This document shows, piece by piece, positions 41,713 to 50,973 of a DNA stretch of 64,000 nucleotides (its first letter is position 1; every line of letters begins with the position of its first letter). The DNA is from Streptomyces sp. NBC_00286 (GTDB lineage: Bacteria; Actinomycetota; Actinomycetes; Streptomycetales; Streptomycetaceae), in contig NZ_CP108054.1 of NCBI RefSeq assembly GCF_036173125.1, positions 3,782,001 to 3,846,000 of the forward strand, written 5' to 3'. Below the pieces are notes generated by a model, which saw only the letters and a list, made by a program, of their open reading frames with translations, had not been told where the DNA came from and searched no databases. A program made the translations under genes and the position numbers.

Positions 41713-43419
41713 CTACAGCGGCACGATGTCCGGCGCCCCCAGCCGTGCCGCGTCGGCCGTCAGGTCGTCCGGCTGCCGCTGCGACTCCCGCTCGGCCTCC
41801 ACCCGCTTCTCGTAGTGCTGCACCTCACGCTCGATCTGGTCCTTGTCCCAGCCGAGCACCGGCGCCATCAGCTCCGCGGCCTCCCGCGCGCTGCGCGTCC
41901 CGCGGTCGAACGTCTCTATCGAGATGCGCGTACGCCGGGTCAGCACGTCGTCCAGGTGCCGCGCCCCCTCGTGCGAGGCGGCGTAAACGATCTCGGCCCG
42001 CAGATAGTCCTCGGCGGCCGGCAACGGCTCACCCAGCGAGGTGTCCTTGGCAATGAGGTCGAGCACCTCCTCGGCGAGCGCCCCGTACCGGTTCAACAGG
42101 TGTTCCACGCGCACCACATGGAGCCCGGTCCGCGCGGCTATGCGCGCCCGCGCGTTCCACAGCGCCCGGTACCCCTCGGCGCCGATGAGCGGGATGTCCT
42201 CGGTGACGCAGTCGGCGACGCGCTGGTCGAGGCCGTGCACCGCCTCGTCCACCGCGTCCTTGGCCATCACGCGGTACGTCGTGTACTTGCCGCCCGCCAC
42301 GACCACGAGCCCCGGCACCGGATGCGCCACCGTGTGCTCGCGCGACAGCTTGCTGGTGGCGTCCGACTCCCCGGCCAGCAGCGGCCGCAGCCCCGCGTAA
42401 ACCCCTTGCACGTCGTCGCGTGAAAGCGGCACCGCCAGCACGGAGTTGACGTGCTCCAGGAGATAGTCGATGTCCGCACTGGACGCCGCGGGATGCGCCT
42501 TGTCCAGGTCCCAGCCGGTGTCCGTCGTGCCCACGATCCAGTGCCGCCCCCACGGGATCACGAACAGCACGGACTTCTCGGTCCGCAGTATCAGACCCGT
42601 AGTCGAGTGGATCCGGTCCTTCGGCACGACGAGATGGATGCCCTTGGACGCCCGTACGTGGAACTGCCCCCTCTCCCCCACCAGCGCCTGGGTGTCGTCC
42701 GTCCACACCCCCGTGGCGTTGACGACCTGCTTGGCGTGGATCTCGTACTCCCCGCCCGCTTCCACATCCTGCACCCTGGCACCGACAACCCGTTCGCCCT
42801 CGCGCAGGAAGCCGGTCACCCGCGCACGGTTGGCGACCTTCGCGCCGTACGCCGCCGCCGTGCGCACCAGGGTTGCCACATAGCGGGCGTCGTCCATCTG
42901 CGCGTCGTAGTACTGCAGTGCCCCGACCAGGGCGTCCTTCTTCAAGCAGGGCGCCACACGCAGAGCACTACGGCGGGTCAGGTGACGATGCATCGGCAGT
43001 CCGCGTCCATGGCCGCGCGCCATCGACATGCCGTCGTAGAGCGCGACGCCCGATCCGGCGTACAACCGCTCCCATCCCTTGTTCTGCAGCGGATAGAGGA
43101 ACGGCACAGGCTTGACGAGGTGCGGCGCCAGCCGCTCCAGCAGCAGTCCGCGCTCCTTCAACGCCTCGCGTACGAGCGCGAAGTCGAGCATCTCCAGATA
43201 GCGCAGTCCGCCGTGTATGAGCTTGCTCGACCGGCTCGACGTGCCCGACGCCCAGTCACGCGCCTCGACCAGGCCGGTGGACAGCCCGCGGGTCGCGGCG
43301 TCCAGCGCGGTGCCCGCGCCGACCACACCACCGCCCACAACCAGCAGATCCAGCTCATGCTCGGCCATCGATGCGAGTGACTCGGCGCGCTCCGCCGGTC
43401 CCAGTGCCGCTGTCCTCAC
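41713..43419 (-). CDS. glpD: Glycerol-3-phosphate dehydrogenase (FAD)
   Basis: 568 aa, GTG start behind GGGAGG. Oxidises sn-glycerol-3-phosphate to dihydroxyacetone phosphate, passing electrons to quinones. FAD motif: LDLLVVGGGVVGAGTALDAA. Further family signatures are SRSSKLIHGGLRYLE, VNATGVWTDDTQAL and IPWGRHWIVGTTDTGWDLD. The C-terminal DAO_C helical domain (~395-520) is present. It is a stand-alone gene, upstream of and co-directional with the kinase array. Confidence 0.95.
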   Translation of the reverse strand: MRTAALGPAERAESLASMAEHELDLLVVGGGVVGAGTALDAATRGLSTGLVEARDWASGTSSRSSKLIHGGLRYLEMLDFALVREALKERGLLLERLAPHLVKPVPFLYPLQNKGWERLYAGSGVALYDGMSMARGHGRGLPMHRHLTRRSALRVAPCLKKDALVGALQYYDAQMDDARYVATLVRTAAAYGAKVANRARVTGFLREGERVVGARVQDVEAGGEYEIHAKQVVNATGVWTDDTQALVGERGQFHVRASKGIHLVVPKDRIHSTTGLILRTEKSVLFVIPWGRHWIVGTTDTGWDLDKAHPAASSADIDYLLEHVNSVLAVPLSRDDVQGVYAGLRPLLAGESDATSKLSREHTVAHPVPGLVVVAGGKYTTYRVMAKDAVDEAVHGLDQRVADCVTEDIPLIGAEGYRALWNARARIAARTGLHVVRVEHLLNRYGALAEEVLDLIAKDTSLGEPLPAAEDYLRAEIVYAASHEGARHLDDVLTRRTRISIETFDRGTRSAREAAELMAPVLGWDKDQIEREVQHYEKRVEAERESQRQPDDLTADAARLGAPDIVPL

Positions 43420-43691
43420 CGCTGCCTCCCGCTGTTCGTCGAGCTGGCCTCATCTGTTCGGCGAGGCTCGGTCCGCATCCCCCACGCTCAAAGTCTGACG
43501 GCCTTCCCCGACTTCGGCCACCACCCACCGCCAGCCTGTGGACAACCCTCGGCGACTCGCAGGGAATCACCACCGGCCAATCCCGCAAATCGGTCATATT
43601 TACTCCTAGTCTGACATTGCGCTCGCCCGTTCTGTCCACAGGGCTTGCGCCGTTGTCCCGCCTCGGCTATTGGGAAGGACGGCCCACCGCC

Positions 43692-44897
43692 ATGCCCGCA
43701 GATCTCGCCGTCATCGGCCTCGGCCAGCTCGGCCTGCCCCTGGCCCAGGCCGCCGCCACCGCCGGCATCCCCACGCTCGGCTACCAGAGCGGCGACCCCG
43801 CACCGCTGTCCGCCGCCGAACTGCGCCGGATGCTCGCGGCAGGCTTCCGCCCGGCCACCGACCCCGCCGAACTCGGCCGCGTACGCACCGCCGTCATCTG
43901 CGCACCCACTCCCCGCGGCGCGGACGGCGGCCTGGACCTGTCCCAGGTGACCGCCGCCGCGAGCACCCTGGCCACATGGCTGCGTCCGCACACCACGGTG
44001 ATCCTGGAATCCCCCGTGTACCCGGGGACCACGGAGGAATTCCTGCGGCCTCTTCTGGAAGAGGGTTCCGGACTGCGCGCGGGCCGCGACTTCCACCTCG
44101 CCTACTCACCCAGCCGTGTCGACCCGGGCAACCGCGACCACACCCCCGCCAACACCCCGAAGGTCATCGGCGGCCTCACCCCCGCCTGCACCGAGTCGGC
44201 CGCCGCCTTCTACGGCCGACTCACCGACAAGGTGGTACGCGCGCGTGGCCCCCGCGAAGCGGAAACAGTGCAGCTCCTGGAGACCAACTACCGGCACGTC
44301 AACATCGCCTTGGTCAACGAAATGGCCGTACTCTGCCACGAGTTGGGCGTCGACCTGTGGGACGTAATCCGCTGCGCCGAGACCAAACCCTTCGGCTTCC
44401 AGGCCTTCCGCCCCGGCCCCGGAGTCGGCGGCCACGCCGTCCCCCGGGACCTCGCGGGCCCCAGAACCCGCGCCCTGCGCATGGTCGAACTGGCCCAGCA
44501 GGTCAACGACCACATGCCCCAGTACGTCATCCAGCGCGCGGCCACACTCCTCAACGAACACGGCAAGTCGGCCCGCGGCGCACGCGTACTCCTCCTCGGC
44601 GTGACGTACAAGCCCGACCACGCCGACCAACAGGGCTCCCCCGCCCGCGAGATCGCACTCCGACTGATGGAACTGGGCGCCGCCATCACCTACGACGACC
44701 CGTACGTCCCCTCCTGGAGCGTCCTGGACCACCCGATCCCCCGCGCGGACTCCCTCTACGAGGCCACCGCCGGCGCCGACCTGACGATCCTCCTCCAGCA
44801 CCACCGCACGTACGACCTCCAGGGGCTGTCGGTGAAGGCACAGTTGCTGCTGGATACGCGGGGGGCTACGCCTACGGGGGCGGCGCATCGGTTGTGA
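43692..44897 (+). CDS. Nucleotide-sugar dehydrogenase (UDP-Glc/GDP-Man family)
   Basis: 401 aa from the ATG at 43692 (MPADLAVIGLGQLGLPLAQA). NAD-binding Rossmann motif GLGQLGLPLA. The central domain has ETNYRHVNIALVNEMAVLCH with the conserved Asn. The catalytic-Cys segment of the family (GPGVGGHCIP) is here GPGVGGHAVPRDLAG, so the expected Cys is Ala. The C-terminal UDPG_MGDP_dh_C domain is present (LLGVTYKPDHADQQGSPARE). Without the Cys, classical four-electron oxidation to a uronic acid is doubtful. It may be a degenerate or repurposed member. Confidence 0.88.
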   Translation: MPADLAVIGLGQLGLPLAQAAATAGIPTLGYQSGDPAPLSAAELRRMLAAGFRPATDPAELGRVRTAVICAPTPRGADGGLDLSQVTAAASTLATWLRPHTTVILESPVYPGTTEEFLRPLLEEGSGLRAGRDFHLAYSPSRVDPGNRDHTPANTPKVIGGLTPACTESAAAFYGRLTDKVVRARGPREAETVQLLETNYRHVNIALVNEMAVLCHELGVDLWDVIRCAETKPFGFQAFRPGPGVGGHAVPRDLAGPRTRALRMVELAQQVNDHMPQYVIQRAATLLNEHGKSARGARVLLLGVTYKPDHADQQGSPAREIALRLMELGAAITYDDPYVPSWSVLDHPIPRADSLYEATAGADLTILLQHHRTYDLQGLSVKAQLLLDTRGATPTGAAHRL

Positions 44898-44973
44898 AGG
44901 GGGGCGCGTGCGGGAGGTTGTGCGTCTGGGGCTGGTGGCGGGTGGGGCGGGTCCGCGGCTAGCGTGGGGACAG

Positions 44974-45080
44974 GTGGAGCCCACCGCAGGTGGCACTGCG
45001 GCAGGCTCCTGGATGGTGAACGGAGTGTCCGCCCCTAGCTCTCGTGGGGGTGGCCGCTCTCCAACCGAAGATCCGCAAGG
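44974..45080 (+). ncRNA. Tandem structured RNA candidate, copy 1
   Basis: Stem I: GGAGCC (44976) with GGCTCC (45004), and inside it CCGCAG (44984) with CTGCGG (44996). Stem II: GAGTGTCCGCCCC (45023-45035) with GGGGTGGCCGCTC (45047-45059), one mismatch only. TAGCGT (44960-44965), a -10-like box, lies exactly 8 bases before GTGGAGCCC. The same arrangement is repeated 162 bp downstream. A short frame (VNGVSAPSSRGGG) also runs through stem II, so a small peptide is an alternative. Strand is taken from the -10-like boxes. Confidence 0.5.
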
Positions 45081-45135
45081 TCACCACATCCGGCAGCCGA
45101 GCCGCCGGACGGCGGATCCGGTACCGTACAAAAGG

Positions 45136-45241
45136 GTGGAGCCCACCGCAGTGGCTGCTGCGGCAGGCTCCTGAAAAGTGAACGGAGTGTCCACCCCTAG
45201 TCCTCGTGGGGGTGGCCGCTCACCTTCCGTAAATCCACAAG
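45136..45241 (+). ncRNA. Tandem structured RNA candidate, copy 2
   Basis: Same two stems as copy 1: GGAGCC (45138) / GGCTCC (45166) enclosing CCGCAG / CTGCGG, and GAGTGTCCACCCC (45185-45197) / GGGGTGGCCGCTC (45209-45221). A G-U pair in copy 1 is an A-U pair here, and loops differ in sequence, as expected if structure is conserved. TACCGT (45122-45127) again stands 8 bases before GTGGAGCCC. Confidence 0.5.
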
Positions 45242-45422
45242 ATCCACCTCCTCCGGCACTTCACCATCCGCAGACGGATACAGTCCCAGCGGGTGGGCTT
45301 GCGGTGACGACCCATGGGTGCGCCCCCTTCCATGACGCCGCCCATCAGCCCGGTGGACGGTCCATTGGAGCTCGGGCCGGGCCCCGAGGGCCGGGGTCCG
45401 GAAACGTTCTCCTTGGAAGGGG

Positions 45423-45446
45423 GCGCCCCAGAGAACCGGGGCGCCG
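45423..45446 (-). terminator. GC-rich hairpin
   Basis: GGCGCCCC and GGGGCGCC form an 8-bp stem around AGAGAACC. It lies between the structured elements and the 3' end of the guaB3-like gene, and could terminate either transcript. Confidence 0.55.
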
Positions 45447-45623
45447 AACAGGACACTATCGCCCCACTACGCCCGTTCAGCCCACATTCGCCCCAAACGC
45501 AACCACGCGCCCCCCTCTCACAACCCGCGCTCCCACCAGCCCACTTGGGCACAGCAAAGGGGCCCGGTCGCCCACACAGGCAACCAAGCCCCTCCCTCCG
45601 CTCAAGCCGAGCGCAGCGTCACG

Positions 45624-46748
45624 TCACCGCTTGTGCTGCGAGTCCGCCACCGTGACCTCAACGCGCTGGAACTCCTTCAGCTCGCTGTACCCGGTGGTCG
45701 CCATCGCCCGCCGCAGCGCCCCGAAGAAGTTCATCGAACCGTCGGGGGTGTGCGAGGGACCCGCGAGGATCTCCTCGATCGTGCCGACCGTGCCGAGGTC
45801 GACCTTCTTGCCGCGCGGCAGCTCTTCGTTGACGGCCTCCATGCCCCAGTGGTGGCCCTTGCCAGGGCCGTCCGTGGCGCGGGCCAGCGGGGAGCCCATC
45901 ATGACCGCGTCGGCGCCGCAGGCGATGGCCTTCGGGAGGTCGCCGGACCAGCCGACGCCTCCGTCCGCGATGACGTGGACGTACCGCCCGCCGGACTCGT
46001 CCATGTAGTCCCGGCGGGCCGCCGCCACGTCCGCGACCGCCGTGGCCATCGGCACCTGGATGCCCAGAACGTTGCGCGTGGTGTGCGCGGCGCCGCCGCC
46101 GAAGCCGACCAGGACACCGGCCGCGCCCGTACGCATCAGGTGCAGCGCCGCCGTGTATGTGGCGCAGCCGCCGACGATGACGGGGACGTCCAGCTCGTAG
46201 ATGAACTGCTTCAGGTTCAGCGGTTCGGAGGCGCCCGAGACGTGTTCGGCCGACACCGTCGTACCGCGGATCACGAAGATGTCGACGCCCGCGTCCACGA
46301 CGGCCTTGGAGAACTGGGCCGTGCGCTGCGGAGAGAGCGCGGCGGCGGTGACCACGCCCGAGTCGCGCACCTCCTTGATGCGCTGCCCGATCAGCTCCTC
46401 CTTGATGGGAGCCGCGTAGATCTCCTGGAGCCGGCGGGTCGCGGCGTCCGGGTCCAGCTCCGCGATCTCGTCGAGGAGCGGCTGCGGGTCCTCGTACCGC
46501 GTCCAGAGGCCTTCGAGGTTCAGTACGCCGAGGCCGCCCAGCTCTCCTATGCGGATGGCCGTGGCCGGAGAGACGACCGAGTCCATGGGGGCGGCCAGGA
46601 AGGGCAGCTCGAAGCGGTAGGCGTCGATCTGCCAGGCGATCGAGACCTCCTTCGGGTCTCGCGTACGGCGGCTGGGGACGACGGCGATGTCGTCGAAGGC
46701 GTACGCCCGGCGGCCGCGCTTGCCGCGCCCGATCTCGATCTCAGTCAC
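45624..46748 (-). CDS. GuaB3 family IMP-dehydrogenase-related protein
   Basis: 374 aa from the GTG at 46748 (VTEIEIGRGKRGRRAYAF) with AGGGAAAGG upstream. A single IMPDH/GMPR TIM barrel without CBS domains. Signatures: FDDIAVVPSRRTRDPKEV, LPFLAAPMDSVVSPATA, VHVIADGGVGWSGDLPKAIA and AVMMGSPLARA. In the catalytic-Cys loop (GPGSICTTR in IMPDH) this protein reads GFGGGAAHTTRN, with His where the Cys should be. It therefore may not be a standard IMP dehydrogenase or GMP reductase. It is co-directional with guaB, 291 bp downstream of it. Confidence 0.92.
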   Translation of the reverse strand: MTEIEIGRGKRGRRAYAFDDIAVVPSRRTRDPKEVSIAWQIDAYRFELPFLAAPMDSVVSPATAIRIGELGGLGVLNLEGLWTRYEDPQPLLDEIAELDPDAATRRLQEIYAAPIKEELIGQRIKEVRDSGVVTAAALSPQRTAQFSKAVVDAGVDIFVIRGTTVSAEHVSGASEPLNLKQFIYELDVPVIVGGCATYTAALHLMRTGAAGVLVGFGGGAAHTTRNVLGIQVPMATAVADVAAARRDYMDESGGRYVHVIADGGVGWSGDLPKAIACGADAVMMGSPLARATDGPGKGHHWGMEAVNEELPRGKKVDLGTVGTIEEILAGPSHTPDGSMNFFGALRRAMATTGYSELKEFQRVEVTVADSQHKR

Positions 46749-46818
46749 GTTCTGTGGCCTTTCCCTCTTCGTTTCAGCGTCTTCCAGTATCACCGACGCC
46801 ACGAGCCGCAGGGGCGCG

Positions 46819-46929
46819 GCCGGTGTCGAGAGAGCATGGGGGTCCCCCCGCGCGAGCGAAGTCGAGCGTGGGGGAGCGCGGAGTGCCCGACGAAGGAGGG
46901 CCGAGCACGGTCGGTCTCTCGACACCGGC
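46819..46929. repeat. Repeat element with 15-bp inverted ends
   Basis: GCCGGTGTCGAGAGA (46819-46833) and its perfect complement TCTCTCGACACCGGC (46915-46929) flank an interior with TGGGGGTCCCCCCGCGCGAG and GAGCGTGGGGGAG. The interior matches a short palindromic element I know as frequent between Streptomyces genes. Transcribed, the ends would close a long stem. Confidence 0.75.
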
Positions 46930-46965
46930 TCAGAGCGCCCCGGAGGCGAACCGAGAGGCTGCAGG

Positions 46966-46992
46966 GGCGGCTCCGGAACCTCCGGAGCCGCC
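46966..46992 (-). terminator. Terminator of guaB
   Basis: GGCGGCTCCGGA and TCCGGAGCCGCC form a perfect 12-bp stem with a 3-base loop, 48 bp beyond the guaB stop codon. Confidence 0.8.
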
Positions 46993-47039
46993 CTCATCGT
47001 GCTGCACGCGCGCGTGGATGCCGATTTCGAGTCGTACGA

Positions 47040-48587
<1,548 letters not shown>

Positions 48588-48720
48588 CTAACGGCGAACT
48601 GGGGGGTCTGATTCCACACCATGGCTGCTCCGCCGCTTCGTCGGTTCGTACGGGCCCGGTGGCTTCGTCGTTCACCACCTGCGCCGACTGCCGCGAATCC
48701 AGGGATCCCGGAAGCCGGTC

Positions 48721-49398
48721 CTACTGCTCGGCCAGCGCCCTCAAGCGGCTCAGCGCCCGGTGCTGGGCGACCCGGACCGCTCCCGGAGACATCCCCAGCA
48801 TCTGGCCCGTCTCCTCGGCCGTGAGGCCCACCGCGATCCTCAGGAGCAGCAGCTCGCGCTGGTTCTCCGGAAGGTTCGCCAGGAGCTTCTTGGCCCACTC
48901 GGCGTCGCTGCTGAGGAGGGCGCGCTCCTCTGGGCCGAGGGAGTCGTCGGGCCGCTCGGGCATCTCGTCCGAGGGCACGGCCGTCGAGCCGGGGTGGCGC
49001 ATCGCGGCGCGCTGCAGATCGGCGACCTTGTGCGCGGCGATGGCGAAGACGAAGGCCTCGAAGGGGCGTCCCGTGTCCTTGTAGCGCGGCAGTGCGAGCA
49101 GCACCGCCACGCAGACCTCCTGCGCCAGGTCCTCCACGAAGTGCCGTGCGTCACCCGGCAGCCGGGACAGCCGGGCGCGGCAGTAGCGCAGCGCGAGGGG
49201 ATGGACATGGGCGAGCAGATCGTGCGTGGCCTGCTCGTCACCGTCGACGGCACGATGCACGAGCGAACCGATTGCCCCTTGGGCAGTGGCCGCCTCGTCT
49301 TCGCGCATCGGTCCATGGTGCCTTGGCGTCGTCTGTTCCGTGGCACCGCGTCCGTTGTTGTGCACCGAAGCGTTATGAGCAGGTGCGCCGGAACTCAT
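48721..49398 (-). CDS. shbA: ECF RNA polymerase sigma factor, ShbA type
   Basis: About 225 aa from the ATG at 49398, chosen because GGAGGGGAGG lies at proper distance; GTG 49449 and ATG 49308 are alternatives. Sigma-70 region 2 (~70-130: [59 protein letters not shown]) and region 4 (~165-222: [40 protein letters not shown]). Location beside bldM identifies it as the ECF factor known in S. griseus as ShbA, which drives transcription of hrdB, the principal sigma gene; it is related to mycobacterial SigD. No anti-sigma gene is adjacent. Confidence 0.87.
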   Translation of the reverse strand: MSSGAPAHNASVHNNGRGATEQTTPRHHGPMREDEAATAQGAIGSLVHRAVDGDEQATHDLLAHVHPLALRYCRARLSRLPGDARHFVEDLAQEVCVAVLLALPRYKDTGRPFEAFVFAIAAHKVADLQRAAMRHPGSTAVPSDEMPERPDDSLGPEERALLSSDAEWAKKLLANLPENQRELLLLRIAVGLTAEETGQMLGMSPGAVRVAQHRALSRLRALAEQ

Positions 49399-49510
49399 CT
49401 CCTGCGCCCTCCCCTCCCGCTCGATCGACTCGTCCCCGAGGAACTCCACACCTCAAGGATGCGGCATTCTCGCCGAAACGAGCAGCGGGCACCTGTCGGG
49501 CCCTCTCCCC

Positions 49511-49540
49511 ACCCCCGCCCACCACACGGCAGGCGGGGGT
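49511..49540 (-). terminator. Terminator of bldM
   Basis: ACCCCCGCC and GGCGGGGGT form a 9-bp stem with a 12-base loop, starting 25 bp after the bldM stop codon. Confidence 0.75.
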
Positions 49541-49564
49541 TTTCCTACCCCCGCTGCACTTCAC

Positions 49565-50176
49565 CTAACGGACCAGGCCCCACCGGAATCCGAGCGCCAC
49601 CGCGTGGGCGCGGTCCGAGGCGCCGAGCTTCTTGAACAGACGACGCGCGTGGGTCTTGACGGTGTCCTCCGAGAGAAACAACTCCCGGCCGATCTCCGCG
49701 TTCGACCGGCCGTGACTCATGCCCTCGAGCACCTGGATCTCACGCGCGGTGAGCGTCGGCGCGGCACCCATCTCGGCCGAGCGCAGCCTGCGCGGGGCGA
49801 GCCGCCAGGTCGGGTCGGCGAGTGCCTGCGTCACGGTCGCCCGCAGCTCGGCGCGCGAGGCGTCCTTGTGCAGATAGCCACGGGCTCCGGCGGCCACGGC
49901 GAGCGCGACACCGTCCAGGTCCTCGGCAACGGTGAGCATGATGATGCGCGCACCGGGATCGGCGGACAACAGCCGCCGGACCGTCTCCACGCCGCCCAGA
50001 CCGGGCATGCGTACGTCCATCAGAATCAGGTCCGAGCGGTCGGCGCCCCAGCGGCGGAGGACTTCCTCGCCGTTGGCCGCCGTCGTCACACGCTCGACGC
50101 CGGGCACGGTCGCGACCGCGCGGCGCAACGCCTCTCGGGCAAGCGGGGAGTCGTCGCAGACGAGGACCGATGTCAT
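49565..50176 (-). CDS. bldM: Developmental response regulator BldM
   Basis: 203 aa, ATG behind GCGGAGGAC. NarL/FixJ-type regulator required for aerial hyphae and, with WhiI, for sporulation genes. Receiver domain 1-125 (TSVLVCDDSPLAREALRRAV; phosphorylation-site Asp in LILMDVRMPGLGG) and LuxR helix-turn-helix (~138-200: LTAREIQVLEGMSHGRSNAE, EDTVKTHARRLFKKLGAS). There is no cognate kinase next to it, as expected for this atypical regulator. Its promoter region carries a perfect sigma-BldN recognition sequence (50319-50346). It sits between shbA and divergent whiD. Confidence 0.97.
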   Translation of the reverse strand: MTSVLVCDDSPLAREALRRAVATVPGVERVTTAANGEEVLRRWGADRSDLILMDVRMPGLGGVETVRRLLSADPGARIIMLTVAEDLDGVALAVAAGARGYLHKDASRAELRATVTQALADPTWRLAPRRLRSAEMGAAPTLTAREIQVLEGMSHGRSNAEIGRELFLSEDTVKTHARRLFKKLGASDRAHAVALGFRWGLVR

Positions 50177-50574
50177 GGCTGTCCTCCGCGGCTCTCACAG
50201 CTGCTGCGCGTCACCTTGAGCCTCCAGGCTGGTACGAATCGTCACCTGTGCGGTCGACACTCGCCGACGGATTCTGCCGTCCGACCGAGCGTTTGTTCCT
50301 TCAACCGCCTCAGCACACTCAACGACGGTCACTCGAAAGAGTTACGGGGCGGTGAGCCACCTTCGGCACTCTACGTGAGGGTGCGGACACGGTGCAGACA
50401 GCCGCCGAGGACCCACAAGGTTTCATCACAAGGCGTGCCCCATTCAGACGTTTTTCTTCCCATTCGCTGGTGTCTGTAGCTAGATTCGCAATGAGTCATA
50501 TTTTCATCTCCTTAGATCGTCTACACGCGATCATGGGCATGCATCCGCCTGAACGGCCACAAGGGGACAACGCA
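50177..50574. other. bldM-whiD divergent regulatory region
   Basis: A 398-bp intergenic region with no gene. It holds the bldM sigma-BldN promoter (50319-50346) and, nearer whiD, a more AT-rich stretch (50455-50520: ATTCGCAATGAGTCATATTT) that probably contains the whiD promoters. I could not assign other operators with confidence. Confidence 0.7.
50319..50346 (-). promoter_or_regulatory. Sigma-BldN promoter of bldM
   Basis: On the minus strand CGTAAC (50346-50341) is followed, after exactly 16 bases, by CGTTGA (50324-50319). CGTAAC-N16-CGTTGA is the published consensus for sigma-BldN. It lies ~140 bp upstream of the bldM start, consistent with known BldN control of bldM. Confidence 0.9.
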
Positions 50575-50904
50575 ATGGCAGATTTCTCCCGCCTTCCCGG
50601 ACCCAACGCGGATCTGTGGGACTGGCAGCTCCTCGCGGCCTGCCGTGGAGTCGACAGCTCCCTGTTCTTCCACCCGGAGGGCGAGCGCGGGGCAGCCCGG
50701 AGCGCTCGCGAGAACTCGGCCAAAGAGGTCTGCATGAGGTGCCCGGTACGCGCGCAGTGCGCGGCGCACGCGCTGGCGGTGCGCGAGCCGTACGGGGTGT
50801 GGGGCGGACTCACCGAGGACGAACGCGAAGAGCTCATGGGACGCGCCCGCAACCGGCTCGTCTCGGCCTCGGCGCCGAGCGGAGGCGTCACGTCGAACAA
50901 TTGA
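50575..50904 (+). CDS. whiD: WhiB-family regulator WhiD
   Basis: 109 aa, ATG behind AAGGGGAC. Fe-S cluster protein needed for late sporulation (spore size, wall and septation). The four ligand Cys are at AACRG, EVCMRC (two) and AQCAAH. The family turn GVWGGLTEDERE is intact, followed by the basic segment RARNRL. The match in length and position (divergent from bldM) identifies it as whiD. As an [4Fe-4S] Wbl protein it probably binds region 4 of the principal sigma factor. Confidence 0.95.
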   Translation: MADFSRLPGPNADLWDWQLLAACRGVDSSLFFHPEGERGAARSARENSAKEVCMRCPVRAQCAAHALAVREPYGVWGGLTEDEREELMGRARNRLVSASAPSGGVTSNN

Positions 50905-50973
50905 ACAATCGAAGGAACGTTTCTGCACAGGCTGTGCACAACAGCGGATGCTCTGCTGGGGGAAACGCTGTAC

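Larger units (their letters stand above)
44898..45623. other. Gene-poor region with tandem structured elements
   Basis: There is no convincing protein gene in this 726-bp gap. It contains two tandem structured-RNA candidates (44974-45080 and 45136-45241) and, further on, hairpins at 45372-45399 and 45423-45446. The stretch 45480-45620 is C/A-rich and appears to be the 3' flank of the minus-strand gene. Confidence 0.6.

Noticed and set aside
37117..42423. A 1768-codon open frame on the plus strand
   Set aside because: It runs antisense across two kinase genes and part of glpD, whose proteins have clear domain motifs on the minus strand. The translation is Arg/Gly/Leu-rich with no motif; a shadow of high GC3.
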